A stretch of DNA of 64,000 nt. Origin: Beroe forskalii. Lineage: Eukaryota; Ctenophora; Nuda; Beroida; Beroidae. Numbering within the stretch: the first letter of the stretch is position 1; every line of letters starts with the position of its first letter. Shown one piece after another: positions 20,690 to 32,039 of this stretch. The position numbers were made by a program, and so were the translations under genes. The DNA is taken from positions 186,001-250,000 of the forward strand of contig WFMF01000206.1 in the NCBI GenBank assembly GCA_011033025.1, written 5' to 3'. Below the pieces are notes generated by a model. It was not told the DNA's origin and made no database searches. It saw only the letters and a program-made list of their open reading frames with translations.

Positions 20690-21490
20690 CGTGCACTAAG
20701 CAGAATTGAAGTGGGAAACTGAACATGCCAATATTATCAATATCTATAATTTCTTCTCATTCAACCAATTGCACATGTATGACTTTTCTCAATCTTTAAG
20801 CACCAAATTGTGTGTCTAGCAATCGTTTCAATATTTAGAGAAAAGATCAAAATTTATGATCTTGTAATATTCAATGAACTTTTATAAAATCTGGAACTAG
20901 ATGATGGTCAATTTTCTTTAAGAGATTGTAATTTAAAGGAAAGATGTCAATTTGTCATTTGTCCTATATCTAGAGTTCGATCAATAATAATTTTTTTGAT
21001 ATTTTTCATCCCTTCATTCATTCATTGTAAACATATAGCAGAAAATACTGTGGGTGGGGTCGGGGCGCAGCTGGGAGTAGATTCCGTGACGTCACGTAAT
21101 AAATATTGAACTTGTTTGTCGTCAACGTTGAACTCTTCACGCAGGTTTTTATATCTGGTTATTCAACTCAAAAGTTAGACATCTTGATTAAACGTAACCC
21201 TTTAAGTTCTTATTTGTTTATTCAAGCATTTAGAAGTTGATTAATAATAACCCCCTGTTTCACTAAACGAGTTCACAACATTTAAGTCTAGGAATACCAG
21301 AATTTACTCAGATCAATTGAAACAACGCGACTCTTGAATATAGCCCCATTGAAGCAACTGAAGAATTTAGAAGTTGCGACAAAAAGTTGTGAGTTGGAAA
21401 TTATTTTACCTCTCATATTATGCAGTTTTCTCATAAATACGTGTGCGGTGCGGCTAAGAAACTGTGTTAGACTTTTAGAGTTAAAAAATG
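20690..21490. other. Intergenic, nothing recognised
   Basis: AT-rich. From about 21125 onward it carries part of the amplified unit (GTTTTTATATCTGGTTATTC, then CCCCTGTTTCACTAAACGAG). No gene supported. Confidence 0.4.
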
Positions 21491-21626
21491 AACTCTAATT
21501 CTTACTTTTTATTTTCTTTAAAAAATGAACTATCCTATAATTCTTACTTTTTTATTTTCTTTAAAAGTAATGAACTATCTCTATAATTCTTACTTTTTAT
21601 TTTCTTAAAAAGTAATGAACTATCTC

Positions 21627-22468
21627 CTAATTCTTACTTTTTATTTTTGTAGACAGACACACTGCGGACAAGGTACATTTTTGGTATTTGCACTGAATGG
21701 AGCAGGAGTTTGCACCACTGTCAATAGAGACCTGTGCATCAATCATATTGACATTCCCTACACTACGTTCCAATGTGGTGCTGGAGTAGGATACACATGT
21801 CACCATCACTTCATCACCAGTGCACTGTAACTTGAGGGTAGTGACTGCATCACCGTATTCATGTAGATGTCTAGCCTCGAAGGAGTTTTCTGATTTTTTG
21901 AAGCAAACAGATTGAGCCTGAAGGAATAATATCCGCTAAACACTGATGGAAATGTGTAATATTTATGATTAGGATGTCTGATGTAGAGAAGTAAATTGAG
22001 AATAATCTCAACCAGTCCTACCCAACAATTGTACATCCTGTTCACTCTTTCATGTATGCTGGGAGGGATTAGGTAAACATAGTATTTTTATCTACATACT
22101 GCAGTATGGAAGTGCTGAAATAACGCGTATGTGTGCACATGGATCGATCAAAAGACCCATCGAAAGAACGCGCAAATTACAGTGCGCGCACAGCTGTAAT
22201 TAGCTATTCATTGAAATTTGCGCAATTTTTTCGACGGATCTTTCAATCGATCCATGTGCAGACATGATACGCGTAACATACCCAAAGACCATTACCAGAA
22301 TTTCCAACGACTGCCATGCACCTTCTATCATTCATACTACATCCGTCAGAGTTTAAACCGCTGCTCTGCTTTATCATTTTACAGTTGATTGTAACGTAGT
22401 CAGAAGGACAATATGCAACTGAAGAGTGACCATCCCTTGGTCCCAATGATCCAGTAACTTCAACTGCA
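21627..22468 (-). pseudogene. Secreted cysteine-rich protein gene, copy A (rearranged)
   Basis: Exon A-like part 22282-22468 encodes AYCPSDYVTINCKMIKQSSG, then CSMNDRRCMAVVGNSGNGLW, with a donor GTATGT. Exon B (21917 down to about 21637) follows acceptor CCTTCAG and encodes AQSVCFKKSENSFEARHLHE, then CTGDEVMVTCVSYSS, then CSIQC and CTLSAVC. Upstream of GSLGPRDG the signal peptide exon is gone: at about 22468 the sequence jumps into another exon B fragment (YGDAVTTI). So the copy is a chimera. The two exons encode two related Cys-rich modules. The pattern C...TIxC...C.AV.G..GNG.WA.SVC faintly recalls PCSK9-type cysteine-rich modules, which is inference only. Confidence 0.65.
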
Positions 22469-22639
22469 TTTATTGTAGTGACTGCATCACCGTATTCATG
22501 TAGATGTCTAGCCGCGAAGGTTCTGATTTTTTGAAGCAAACAGATTGAGCCTGAAGGAATATCCGCTAAACACTGATGGAAATGTGTAATATGTATGATT
22601 AGGATGTCTGATGTAGAGAAGTAAATTGAATATCTCTGA

Positions 22640-23600
22640 TAATGGTATCTCGTCACTGTGGGTAGGTGATAATGAGATCCAGAGACTGATAATAGGTTCT
22701 CGTCACACTGCGGTGGATCTCATGCATTAGGTTCTCCCATAACCTCACTGGTCCAAACAGCAATACAGCATGCAACAAGTTCTCGCATAACCGCACTTTA
22801 TCAGTCCACATCATGTAACGTATCTCGTCAATGATAGTATATATAGGGGGTCCAGGCAAAGTATCTCATTCGATATATGTCTACTCTACACACCTTCTAC
22901 CTGAACACTTTCTACCTACACACCTTCTACAGACGGAATACCTACTCTACGGACAACCTTCTGACAGAATACCTTCACACCTTCTACAGATGGAATACCT
23001 ACGGAATACTTACGCACCTTCTACAGACGTAGAAGATGTCTGATGTAGAGAAGTAAATTGAGAATAATCTCGTGATAATGGTATCTCGTCACTGGCGGTA
23101 GAGTAATGAGATCCAGAGTCGATAAAATTTCTCGTCACACTGCGGTTTCTCATGCATTAGGTTTCCCTGACTCACGTTGGTCCAAACAGCATGCAACACG
23201 TTTCAGTATATATAGGGGTCGGGCAGTATCTCATTCGATATATGTCTACGTGGCTACCTAAACACCTTCTACCTACACACCTTCTACAGACGGAATACCT
23301 ACTCTACGGACAACCTTCTGACAGAATATTTTATTCTACAGATGGAATACCTACGGAATACTTACGCACCTTCTACAGACGGGATACCCACGCAGCAGAA
23401 ACTTGGAGGGTGGAGGGAGGAGGGACAGAGAGGAGCTAATTTCGTCGAAAAATTTCACGTTCCATCTGGTTTTTCACGTAGTTTTTCTGACGCACGTTTA
23501 GATTTTTGACGCACGTTTCAATTTTAGATAAATAATTAAAATAATATGCGCTCCTCGTTTCACTAAACGAGTTGAGGTGGTTTTCCGTGGTTAACATGCG
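22640..23600 (+). repeat. Duplicated segment with CCTTCTACAGACGGAATACC repeats and a TATATATAGG motif
   Basis: Nearly identical to 27300-27900. It includes GTATATATAGGGGGTCC (about 22838) followed by a short irregular tandem array of CTTCTAC / GACGGAATACC words. A plus-strand frame is open through the array but reflects repeat structure. An internal second copy with deletions runs 23035-23430. TATATATAGG could be a TATA box, but no gene follows. Confidence 0.6.
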
Positions 23601-24130
23601 GTCAGAACGTGGACTTTAAATAGGAAAGATGTAAAGGAGGCCCCTCCCTTAGTGGAGGAGCTAGAGTCCGGAAGGCTATTATTTTTTATATTTTTACACC
23701 TTAAAAGTAGGTTCCCCGCATGAAGCAACAATGGAGAAATGGGGAGGAGATGAGGTGGGTGTAAGGTGACTAAGCTTTTGATCCCGAAGCTTCTGCTTGT
23801 CGTCAAGGGTGAACTCGTAGCAGGTGTTTTTATCTGGTTATTCAAGTAGTTAGAAGCTGATTAATAATAACCCTCTTATCTGTTTATTCAAGTATTTAGA
23901 AGATGATTAATAATAACCCCATGTTTCACTAAACGAGTTCACAACATTTAAGTCTAGGAATACCAGAATTTACTCAGATCAATTGAAACAACGCGACTCT
24001 TGAATAAAGCCCCATTGAGAAGCACTATCAATTTAATTGACCTGTGCATCATTCAAATTTCTTACATTTCATACACTATCGTTCTAGTAAATTGTACTGA
24101 GTAGGATACACATGAAACCATTACTTTTTA
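23600..24130. repeat. Amplified unit: CTAAGCTTTTGATCCCGAAG segment
   Basis: Copies of this stretch occur at 19690-19780 (part), 26335-26640 and 27890-28350. Words shared in order are GATCCCGAAGCTTCTGCTTG, GTGAACTCGTAGCAGGTG and CACTAAACGAGTTCACAAC. It marks the non-coding half of the repeated gene unit. Confidence 0.7.
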
Positions 24131-24286
24131 GAGTTGAAAAAAATGAACTCTAATTCTTACTTTTTATTTTCTTCAAAAAGTAATGAACTATGAAGGAATA
24201 ATACTTTTTATTTTGAAAAAAGTAATGAACAATCTCAAAATTCTTACTTTTTATTTTCTTAAAAATAATGAACTATCCCTAATTCT

Positions 24287-24573
24287 TACTTTTTATTTTT
24301 TGTAGACAGACATAATGCGGACTGATTATCCGATTTTATTTCCACTGAATGGAGCAGGAGTTTGCAACCACTGTCAATAGAGACCTGTGCATCATTCCTA
24401 TTGACATTCCCTACACTACGTTCTAGTGTTGTGCTGGAGTAGGATACACATGTCACCATCGCTTCGTCACCCCGTGCACTGTAACTTTATTGTAGTGACT
24501 GCATCACCGTATTCATGTAGATGTCTAATAAACGAAGGAACTTTTCTGATTTTTTGAAGCAAACAGATTGAGC
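24287..24573 (-). pseudogene. Cysteine-rich family exon B, copy B (mutated)
   Basis: Matches exon B of the other copies but carries extra bases (e.g. GACTGATTATCCGATTTT in place of GACAAGGTACA... and CTAATAAACGAAGG) that break the frame near both ends. Retained text includes the region for CTGDEAMVTC. No adjacent exon A is present. Confidence 0.65.
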
Positions 24574-24699
24574 CTGAAACTGAATAATATCCGCTAAACA
24601 CTGAACGGTTGAAATTGTCTCGTCTTTTATGATTAGGATGTCTGATGTAGAGAAGTAAATTGAGAATAATCTCATTGATAATGGTATATGTCAACCAGA

Positions 24700-26340
24700 C
24701 ATATAAAATAACCCCTTTTTCACTAAACGATTTAAAGGTTCTTTAAGTCACACTATCAGTGCTAGTAATTGAAACAACGGTTCTCCCATAACCTCAGCCA
24801 CCCAAACAAGTATTTTAGTCTAATTTTGATAACCAAAAAATTCCCATCTGTATTATTCATCTGTAGTTTGTATATATATTTAAAGACCTGAATTTTTCAA
24901 GCAATTCTTTTAGGCGCAAATACATAAGCACTGATACAGGCAAAACCTTCTACCTACAAATTTTCTTCAGACGGAATATTAAAGCTAAATTGATCCTTCT
25001 GAAGAATTTTTTCAACCTTGAGAACCTTCTACATGAAAAAACGAGTACGAATATTTGCTCTGGAATGTTTAACCTTTGTTTAGATTGATTTGGATACCTG
25101 TGTTTGATGTTATGGAAATTGCTAATTTCATGAAAAAATACCACAAATCAAGAATTCATATTACGAATAAACTTTTTCTGACCGTGACTTGTAATTTTCT
25201 AGTTTCAATTTTTGTTTAATTAAAATAGAGTCGATCCTCGTCCTTGCCGCTAAAGTTTTTTTTTTTTGAATTTAAATGCGGTAATGAACTTTTGGACTTT
25301 AAATAGGCCATATGATGCACATAGATAAATAAGATTGAAAAATGGCAAAGATTCTTATCTATTTTTTTATATTTTTTATTTTGAAATGGTTTCCGAATTT
25401 CAAAAACATCAATGGAGAAATGAACAGGTCAATATAGACTTTATTCAAGGTGAGAATGCTTTTGATCCCAAAATTCTTGAACTTGTTATCAGGGTGAACA
25501 AAATTTAGAAGTTTTTAATAAGTAATTCCATAGTTAGAACTGTCATTAATAATAGACCCATCTTATCTGTTTATTGACAGTATTTAGAAGTTCAATTAGG
25601 GGTAACCCCATACTTTGCTAAACGAGTTCACAACATTTAAGTCTAGGAATACCATTACAAGATCAGCCTTCTGACTCTTGGCACCATCTACTTTAGCTAG
25701 ACCTGTGCATCATTGTAATTGACAATAACATGTGAAATATTGTACTCCTACCAAGGATACATTCGTCATCTAAATCTTGGATCAATTAACTTTTATGTTA
25801 TAAAATTTTGGGAGTTTTGATTAATTGTAAAATAATGAATTTCACTGTTCACGCAAATGTTAAAAGCATCCTGTTTCAAGAAATTAGATTTTAGATCTCA
25901 CACCGAATAATATCAAGCTAAAACAAGCCGTCATCGTAATTTACTGTAGAAGTTGAAGATTTGGCTTTTTAAAATGCGTTCTATAGTGCACTAAAATTTT
26001 CTGGGTTAAAATTTTCTAATGACTTTCTGAACCTTGGATGAAATTTTTTGACTTTTGTAAACATGTCCCAATGTTCAAAATGAGAATAAAAGTACTTCAT
26101 TCAACTAGGAATTCTTACTTATTTAAAAAACTAAAATGAACTTATTAAATTTGATAAACTTTACTGATTAAGTACAAAATTTAAACGGTTTTAATTTTGT
26201 CTTTTACTGAGTTTTAGAAATTTTTACAGTCAATAACCCTCTTATCATTTTCAGAATGGACAGGAGTTTTCAGAGTTCAATAGAAGAGATACATTGAAGG
26301 AAACGTTCGAACGTTGAACTTTTGGAAGGGTGTATGTTCA
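24700..26340. other. Corrupted-looking copy of the amplified unit
   Basis: Follows the order of the neighbouring units (promoter-like block, CTTCTACCTACA array, GATCCC block, exon B flank) but with dense, irregular substitutions and AT-rich filler. Examples are CTACCTACAAATTTTCTTCAGACGG at about 24950 and GTTCACAACATTTAAGTCTAGG at 25625 inside otherwise unalignable text. Clean islands alternate with scrambled stretches. Either this unit is very old, or the sequence is unpolished low-accuracy consensus. Confidence 0.55.
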
Positions 26341-26914
26341 CACACTTGCTTTTCAGTAAGCTTTTGATCCCGAAGTGTAAGGTGACTAAGCTTGTTTTTT
26401 CAACTTGTGAACTTGTGAGCAGGTGCTTTTTATTTTTATCTGGTTATTCAAGTAGTTAGAAGTTGATTAATAATAACCCTCTTATCTGTTTATTCAAGTA
26501 GTTTGAAGCTGATTAATAATAACCCCCTGTTTCACTAAACGAGTTCACAACCTCATTTAAGTCTAGGAATACCAGAATTTACTCAGATCAATTGAAACAA
26601 CGCGACTCTTGAATAAAGCCCCATTGAAGCAACTGAAGAATTTAGAAGTTGCGAGAAAAAATTAAATTTCTTGGAAATTGTCTTTTTCTCAAATTCCGTG
26701 TGCGGCTAATTTTGAACATAAATCGTTTTGAGCGGAAAGCGAGCCAAAACTGAACTAACTTTTTTAGAGTTGAAAAAATGAACTCTAATTACTTTTTATT
26801 TTCTTTAAAAGTAATGAACTATCTCCTATAATTCTTACTTTTATTTTCTTAAAAAGTAATGAACTATCTCAAAATTCTTACTTTTTATTTTCTTAAAAAG
26901 TAATGAACTATCCC

Positions 26915-27205
26915 CTAATTCTTACTTTTTATTTTTGTAGACAGACACACTGCGGACAAGGTACACTCCCGGTATTTGCACTGAATGGAGCAGGAGTTTG
27001 CACCACTGTCAATAGAGACCTGTGCATCATTCATATTGACATACCCTACACTACGTTCTAGTGTTGTACTGGAGTAGGATACACATGTCACCATCACTTC
27101 GTCACCCGTGCACTGTAACTTTATTGTAGTGACTGCATCACCGTATTCATGTAGATGTCTAGCCTCGAAGGAGTTTTCTGATTTTTTGAAGCAAACAGAT
27201 TGAGC
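26915..27205 (-). pseudogene. Cysteine-rich family exon B, copy C
   Basis: An exon B with acceptor CCTTCAG at its 5' side and an open frame from AQSVCFKKSENSFEARHLHE through CTGDEVMVTCVSYSSTTLER to CTLSAVCLSTKIK. The exon itself is intact. No signal peptide exon lies upstream, because the sequence passes directly into the 27300-27900 segment, so it is probably an orphan exon. Confidence 0.6.
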
Positions 27206-27299
27206 CTGAAGGAATAATATCCGCTAAACACTGATGGAAATGTGTAATATGTATGATTAGGATGTCTGATGTAGAGAAGTAAATTGAGAATAATCTCGT

Positions 27300-28350
27300 G
27301 ATAATGGTATCTCGTCACTGTGCGGTAGAGTGATAATGAGATCCAGAGACTGATAATAGGTTCTCGTCACACTGCGGTGGATCTCATGCATTAGGTTCTC
27401 CCATAACCTCACTGGTCCAAACAGCAATACAGCATGCAACAAGTTCTCGCATAACCGCACTTTATCAGTCCACATCATGTAACGTATCTCGTCAATGATA
27501 GTATATATAGGGGGTCCAGGCAAAGTATCTCATTCGATATATGTCTACTCTACACACCTTCTACCTGAACACTTTCTACCTACACACCTTCTACAGACGG
27601 AATACCTACTCTACGGACAACCTTCTGACAGAATACCTTCACACCTTCTACAGATGGAATACCTACGGAATACTTACGCACCTTCTACAGACGGGATACC
27701 CACGCAGCAGAAACTTGGAGGGGTGGAGGGAGGGAGGGAGAGAGAGAGGAGCCAATTTCGTCGTAAAATTTCACGTTCCACGAAATTTTGCACGTATCTG
27801 ACGCACGTTTAGATTTTATGACGCACGTTTCAATTTTAGATAAATAATTAAAATAGCCATGCGCTCCTCGTCCTTGTGGCGAGTTGAGGTGGTTTTCCGT
27901 GGTTAACATGCGGTCAGAACGTGGACTTTAAATAGGAAAGATGTAAGGGAGGCCCCCTCCCTTAGTGGAGAGGGCTAGAGTCCGGAAGGCTATTATTTTT
28001 TTAATATTTTTTTACACCTTAAAAGTAGGTTTCCCCCGCGCGAAGCAGCAATGGAGGAATGGGGGAGGGAGATGAGGTGGGTGTGAGGTGACTAAGCTTT
28101 TGATCCCGAAGCTTCTGCTTGTCGTCAAGGGTGAACTCGTAGCAGGTGTTTTTATCTGGTTATTCAAGTAGTTAGAAGCTGATTAATAATAACCCTCTTA
28201 TCTGTTTATTCAAGTAGTTTGAAGCTGATTAATAATAACCCCCTGTTTCACTAAACGAGTTCACAACATTTAAGTCTAGGAATACCAGAATTTACTCAGA
28301 TCAATTGAAACAACGCGACTCTTGAATAAAGCCCCATTGAAGCAACTGAA
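27300..28350. repeat. Second copy of the 22640-24000 segment
   Basis: Same order as 22640-24000: GAGATCCAGAGACTGATAAT, GTATATATAGGGGGTCC at about 27503, the GACGGAATACC array, a GGGAGGGAGGGAGAGAGAG tract, then the GATCCCGAAGCTTCTGCTTG block. Identity is very high, so the duplication is recent. Confidence 0.8.
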
Positions 28351-28479
28351 GAATTTAGAAGTTGCGAGAAAAAATTGTGACTTGGAAATTTCTTACCTCT
28401 CATATTATGCAGTTTTCTCATAAATACGTGTGCGGCTAAGCGAGCCATGAAACTGTGTTAGACTTTTAGAGTTGAAAAA

Positions 28480-28640
28480 ATGAACTCCTAATTCTTACTT
28501 TTTATTTTCTTTAAAAGTAATGAACTATCTCCTATAATTCTTACTTTTATTTTCTTAAAAAGTAATGAACTATCTCAAAATTCTTACTTTTTATTTTCTT
28601 AAAAAGTAATGAACTATCCCCTAATTCTTACTTTTTATTT
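28480..28640 (-). repeat. 44-bp repeat carrying GTAAGAATT at the end of exon B (copy D)
   Basis: On the minus strand AAAAAGTAAGAATT recurs four times (28623, 28579, 28536 and 28490, plus-strand positions), each time followed by GTTCATTACTTTTTAAG-like text. The first copy is the end of exon B, where GTAAGA is a strong donor. The same array lies beside exon B of copies A, B and C (21490-21650, 24130-24310, 26770-26940). Confidence 0.85.
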
Positions 28641-29224
28641 TTGTAGACAGACACACTGCGGACAAGGTACACTCCCGGTATTTGCACTGAATGGAGCAGG
28701 AGTTTGCACCACTGTCAATAGAGACCTGTGCATCATTCCTATTGACATTCCCTACACTACGTTCTAATGTTGTACTGGAGTAGGATACACATGTCACCAT
28801 CACTTCGTCACCCGTGCACTGTAACTTTATTGTAGTGACTGCATCACCGTATTCATGTAGATGTCTAGCCGCGAAGGAGTTTTCTGATTTTTTGAAGCAA
28901 ACAGATTGAGCCTGAAGGAATAATATCCGCTAAACACTGATGGAAATGTGTAATATGTATGATTAGGATGTCTGATGTAGAGAAAGTTTATCATTCACTA
29001 CATTCAGAGTTTAAACCGCTGCTCTGCTTTATCATTTTACAGTTGATTGTAACGTAGTCAGAAGGACAATATGCAACTGAAGAGTGACCATCCCTTGGTC
29101 CCAATGATCCAGTAACTTCAACTGCAATGTCCGATAAGGTTATTTTACCTGTAACAGGTTCTGAATGACCTAGTGTAATGAAACAACAGGGCACCATCAC
29201 CAATAGGACAAAGGCAGTCTTCAT
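28632..29224 (-). CDS. Secreted cysteine-rich protein gene, copy D (best 5' end)
   Basis: The start codon at 29224 opens a clear signal peptide (MKTAFVLLVMVPCCFITLGH), followed by a mature N-terminus with VEVTGSLGPRDG and AYCPSDYVTINCKMIKQSSG. Relative to copy A, the exon is cut at about 28990-29005 by a deletion: GLNSDGCSM... becomes GLNSECSE and a stop. Exon B (28911 down to 28632, acceptor CCTTCAG) is intact and ends in CTLSAVCLSTKIK, where either a stop nine bases later or the GTAAGA donor ends it. As written, the gene is not fully functional. The product would be secreted with two small disulphide-rich modules of unknown function. A TATA box lies about 90 bp upstream. Confidence 0.6.
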
Positions 29225-29310
29225 CTTACGATATATTGGAAGCTTTCAACAAATTTAAACGAATTCCTCACGAACTTGGTCGAAATTTAGCTTCCAGCGT
29301 GAGGCAGGGT

Positions 29311-29323
29311 ATATTTTATATAG
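29311..29323 (-). promoter_or_regulatory. TATA box of cysteine-rich gene copy D
   Basis: Minus-strand TATATAAAATATA sits about 90 bp before the start codon at 29224, which would give a short 5' UTR of roughly 60 bases. Only this copy keeps promoter and signal peptide together. Confidence 0.5.
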
Positions 29324-29329
29324 CAACAT

Positions 29330-30570
29330 TGGACCATGCAATAGTAGGTGCAATTATAGTGGCACAATGAGAGCAATTAGTTGCACGATGATTGCAATTA
29401 GTATCATAATGAGGAAGCCGCCACTAGGGTTAGGATCCGTGGAGTAGTAGCAGATGTAAACTAGGGGAGTTCAGGTTCAGTGACGTAATGACTTGAGTCT
29501 CAAACAGTGAACTGATGACGTCATACAACCAATGCCATATAGGTAACAAATAGTTGTTACTATAAGTATCGTATAGGACCGTTAGTGGGTGATGAGAATT
29601 AGCATTTTTATGAGAATTAACATTTTTATCAGGAAAAGGTACGCTTCTTTGTCCGGAGGGAAGACTCCTTGGAACCCAAATGAGATGCTCCACACGTGCA
29701 GAGACCATTTAGAAGAACTGACATGTCGCATAATGATTCCGCCATAATTCTCAGATTTGATTGCATATAATGGTGTAAAGTATAAAAAGGTTTCTTAGTT
29801 TTGAGGGCGGATTGGCTACGCCCCCATCAAAGACAAAAGAGAAAATTACCATCTTTTGCATTGGCCATATATTTTGAGGGATGAGGATTTTACAGATTTA
29901 CCATGCACGCGCATATCATTCAAGAGCAGCTAGCATCAAAAGGTATGAATATTCACCAATAAACACCGTAATTAGAAGATTAAGAGGGTAAGATTGCCTT
30001 AATTGACAAAGAATGTTGAATTTTGAAATGCTGCACCTTGAAAAGTTGAAACGCTCTATCCCATGCAGGGAAAGCAGTTCAAGTTGAACTGTTCAACACC
30101 ATGCAAAATATAACTGATGTAATATATGCATGTTTTCACTTGAAGGCAAGGCCGAGCGCTGTGTTTACTCAAACTGAGTGAACTGCTGTGTTTACTCAAA
30201 CTGAGTGAACTGCTGCACGCACACGCACTGATTTCAATACGAAACTGTGAATAAATGGTAGGAGATATAATGGCTGAACATAGATTAGTGATTACGCTCG
30301 ATAAATTAAAATCCTTGATATTATTCAGATAAAATAATAACTTCATACTTTAATAACAGGGACGTATCGGAATTCTACGTGTGCGGCTCACTGACAGTAA
30401 TTTACAGTCATTTGAAAAGGAGGTGGCGGATTACATTCAAAACCTGTTGAAATGCTAGGCTCCCAGCTCTCATCTTTAAAAAATTTCACGTTGTTTGTCC
30501 AAAAGGGGGAGGCAGCCGCCTGTGTCGCCTTCCCCCTGCCTACACCCCTGGTATCATGAGAAGGCTTCCC
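29330..30570. other. Intergenic, short repeats only
   Basis: Holds small duplications: AATTAGCATTTTTATGAG twice near 29600, and a 27-bp unit TGTGTTTACTCAAACTGAGTG (two copies, 30155-30215) with an internal CTCAAACTGAG palindrome. No gene supported. Confidence 0.5.
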
Positions 30571-30574
30571 ATCA

Positions 30575-31645
30575 TCACATTCTGTATGCGTATGCTCTAT
30601 CTGCAGAGTGGAAGGTCTCACTAACATTCCACATCCTCGAGCTCTGTACCTCGTATACTGTCCTACAAACATTGGATGTGATAGTGCACACCACAAAGTC
30701 ACAGCTGACCAGCAACTCAAGGTCTGTAATCATTCCCACGTGCATGTCAGCTGAGAACCTGCTGGCTTCTGAGACGTTATTAGCTCCCGTTACAGTTGTC
30801 ATATCACTGAGGAAGGTGTAGTCGGGGTATTTGGTCTGTAGCTCCGTTACCACTGCAGGTTCGTCTGTTGCCAAATACACACGTTTTTCTGCCCCCTTCT
30901 TCTGGTTGTCATAGTAACGCTCTATTGATGACATGTATTCTTCAACTGGCACTAACTCAGCTTCCCGTATCAGCTTGTCTGTCCTGCGTATATGCATCCC
31001 TGGAATAGGCTCCACAAACCCAAGTTTCTCCTTAGCAGCCCTCACATGTTCCGCCATATCCGGCTGGAGTCTGAAGATGTACTGCAAGATGTGTCCCGCC
31101 CACCATGCCATTGGGGACTCCACAGAGGCGGGGGCTTGTACCCATGGGGGCGGCACCTCGTACCAGTTTCTCAGCTCCGGGGTGGGCTCAGCGTAGTGGG
31201 GGACTATCTTCACGACCCGGTGTTTCTGGTGGTCAGGCCCCCAGAGAGGGGCGGGCTTGCTGTAACTCGAGCAGTTGTCACTGATAGGCAGGAAGAATTG
31301 CTCCCACCCCTCCTTCCGTACGATGGGTCCTCGGAACGGGTACAGGACCACGGTGCGGTTAGTCCAGGCAGCGTATATGAAGCAGTTAACCAGCTTGTGA
31401 GCGAGGTGAGTGAACCCGGCAGGGGGACTCAACGGACACACGATCTTCCTGGCAGAGTTACAGTCCTCAGGGTGTTGGAGTTTCTCAATGAAGTGCCTCA
31501 CAGCCTCGTTTTCATCCTCTGGTATTATAACAGTGAGGAGTTGGAGGGGGTTTAGATAGTGCTGGAATACAGAGAGGGTTGCAGCTAGAATCAGGATGGT
31601 AAGCAATATCATGCCAACTCGGCGTTTCTTTGTCAAAACCATCAT
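30575..31645 (-). CDS. FUT8-like alpha-1,6-fucosyltransferase (GT23), type II membrane protein
   Basis: An intact intronless frame of 356 residues. A basic N-terminus and a hydrophobic segment at about 11-29 give a Golgi type II anchor. The GT23 core is recognisable: GMHIRRTDKL at about 216-225 (nucleotide-sugar binding, with the paired Arg), EAELVPVEEYM, RVYLATDEP at about 255-263, YPDYTFLSD, and the C-terminal DLELLVSCDFVVCTITSNVC resembling the FUT8 SDLxxLSxCDxxVCTxSSxVxR block. Family members move fucose from GDP-fucose to the innermost GlcNAc of N-glycans or a related acceptor. It ends at FHSADRAYAYRM, so the C-terminal SH3 domain and the long N-terminal coiled-coil stem of vertebrate FUT8 (about 575 residues) are absent. 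It may have another acceptor. Confidence 0.87.
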   Translation of the reverse strand: MMVLTKKRRVGMILLTILILAATLSVFQHYLNPLQLLTVIIPEDENEAVRHFIEKLQHPEDCNSARKIVCPLSPPAGFTHLAHKLVNCFIYAAWTNRTVVLYPFRGPIVRKEGWEQFFLPISDNCSSYSKPAPLWGPDHQKHRVVKIVPHYAEPTPELRNWYEVPPPWVQAPASVESPMAWWAGHILQYIFRLQPDMAEHVRAAKEKLGFVEPIPGMHIRRTDKLIREAELVPVEEYMSSIERYYDNQKKGAEKRVYLATDEPAVVTELQTKYPDYTFLSDMTTVTGANNVSEASRFSADMHVGMITDLELLVSCDFVVCTITSNVCRTVYEVQSSRMWNVSETFHSADRAYAYRM

Positions 31646-32039
31646 TGGAAAGTTGGGTTGCTTTGAGCGAAGTCAGGTAGGAAACAGGGTGACAAAACTA
31701 ACGTTGACGGTGAATACACCTCCAGCTGCTTACAGAACATGAAAACGCGATTGTACGCTGTACGAACATTTAACTGAATATTATTAACTGAATATTCTAT
31801 ATATTTTTCACATGTAAAGTATCACGTGAGCCGCATATTGCTTGCATATTCATTCACTTGCCAGCACAACCTATGAGAAAATCGTTCGCTTTTGGACGAT
31901 CTAAACGTCTTGGTTATAAATTAAATGTACTGGTTGCGTTAATCGAGCAAAAAGATATTATTCCCTACATGGATTGATAGCATGATATTTGTTAAGCTGA
32001 TATCTCTCGAAGTAAGCAAGGAATCAGTGTTGTTTTATA
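31646..32039. other. Upstream flank of the fucosyltransferase gene
   Basis: No clear TATA element close to the start codon; AATATTCTATATATTTTTC occurs near 31790. AT-rich, with no other gene. Confidence 0.4.

Noticed and set aside
22831-23043. Plus-strand secreted-looking frame behind TATATATAGG
   Set aside because: It translates the CTTCTACAGACGGAATACC repeat; the frame differs between the 22.8 and 27.5 kb copies.
30933-31555. Plus-strand frames of up to 187 codons opposite the fucosyltransferase
   Set aside because: The minus strand carries recognisable GT23 motifs across the same span; the plus frames have none.
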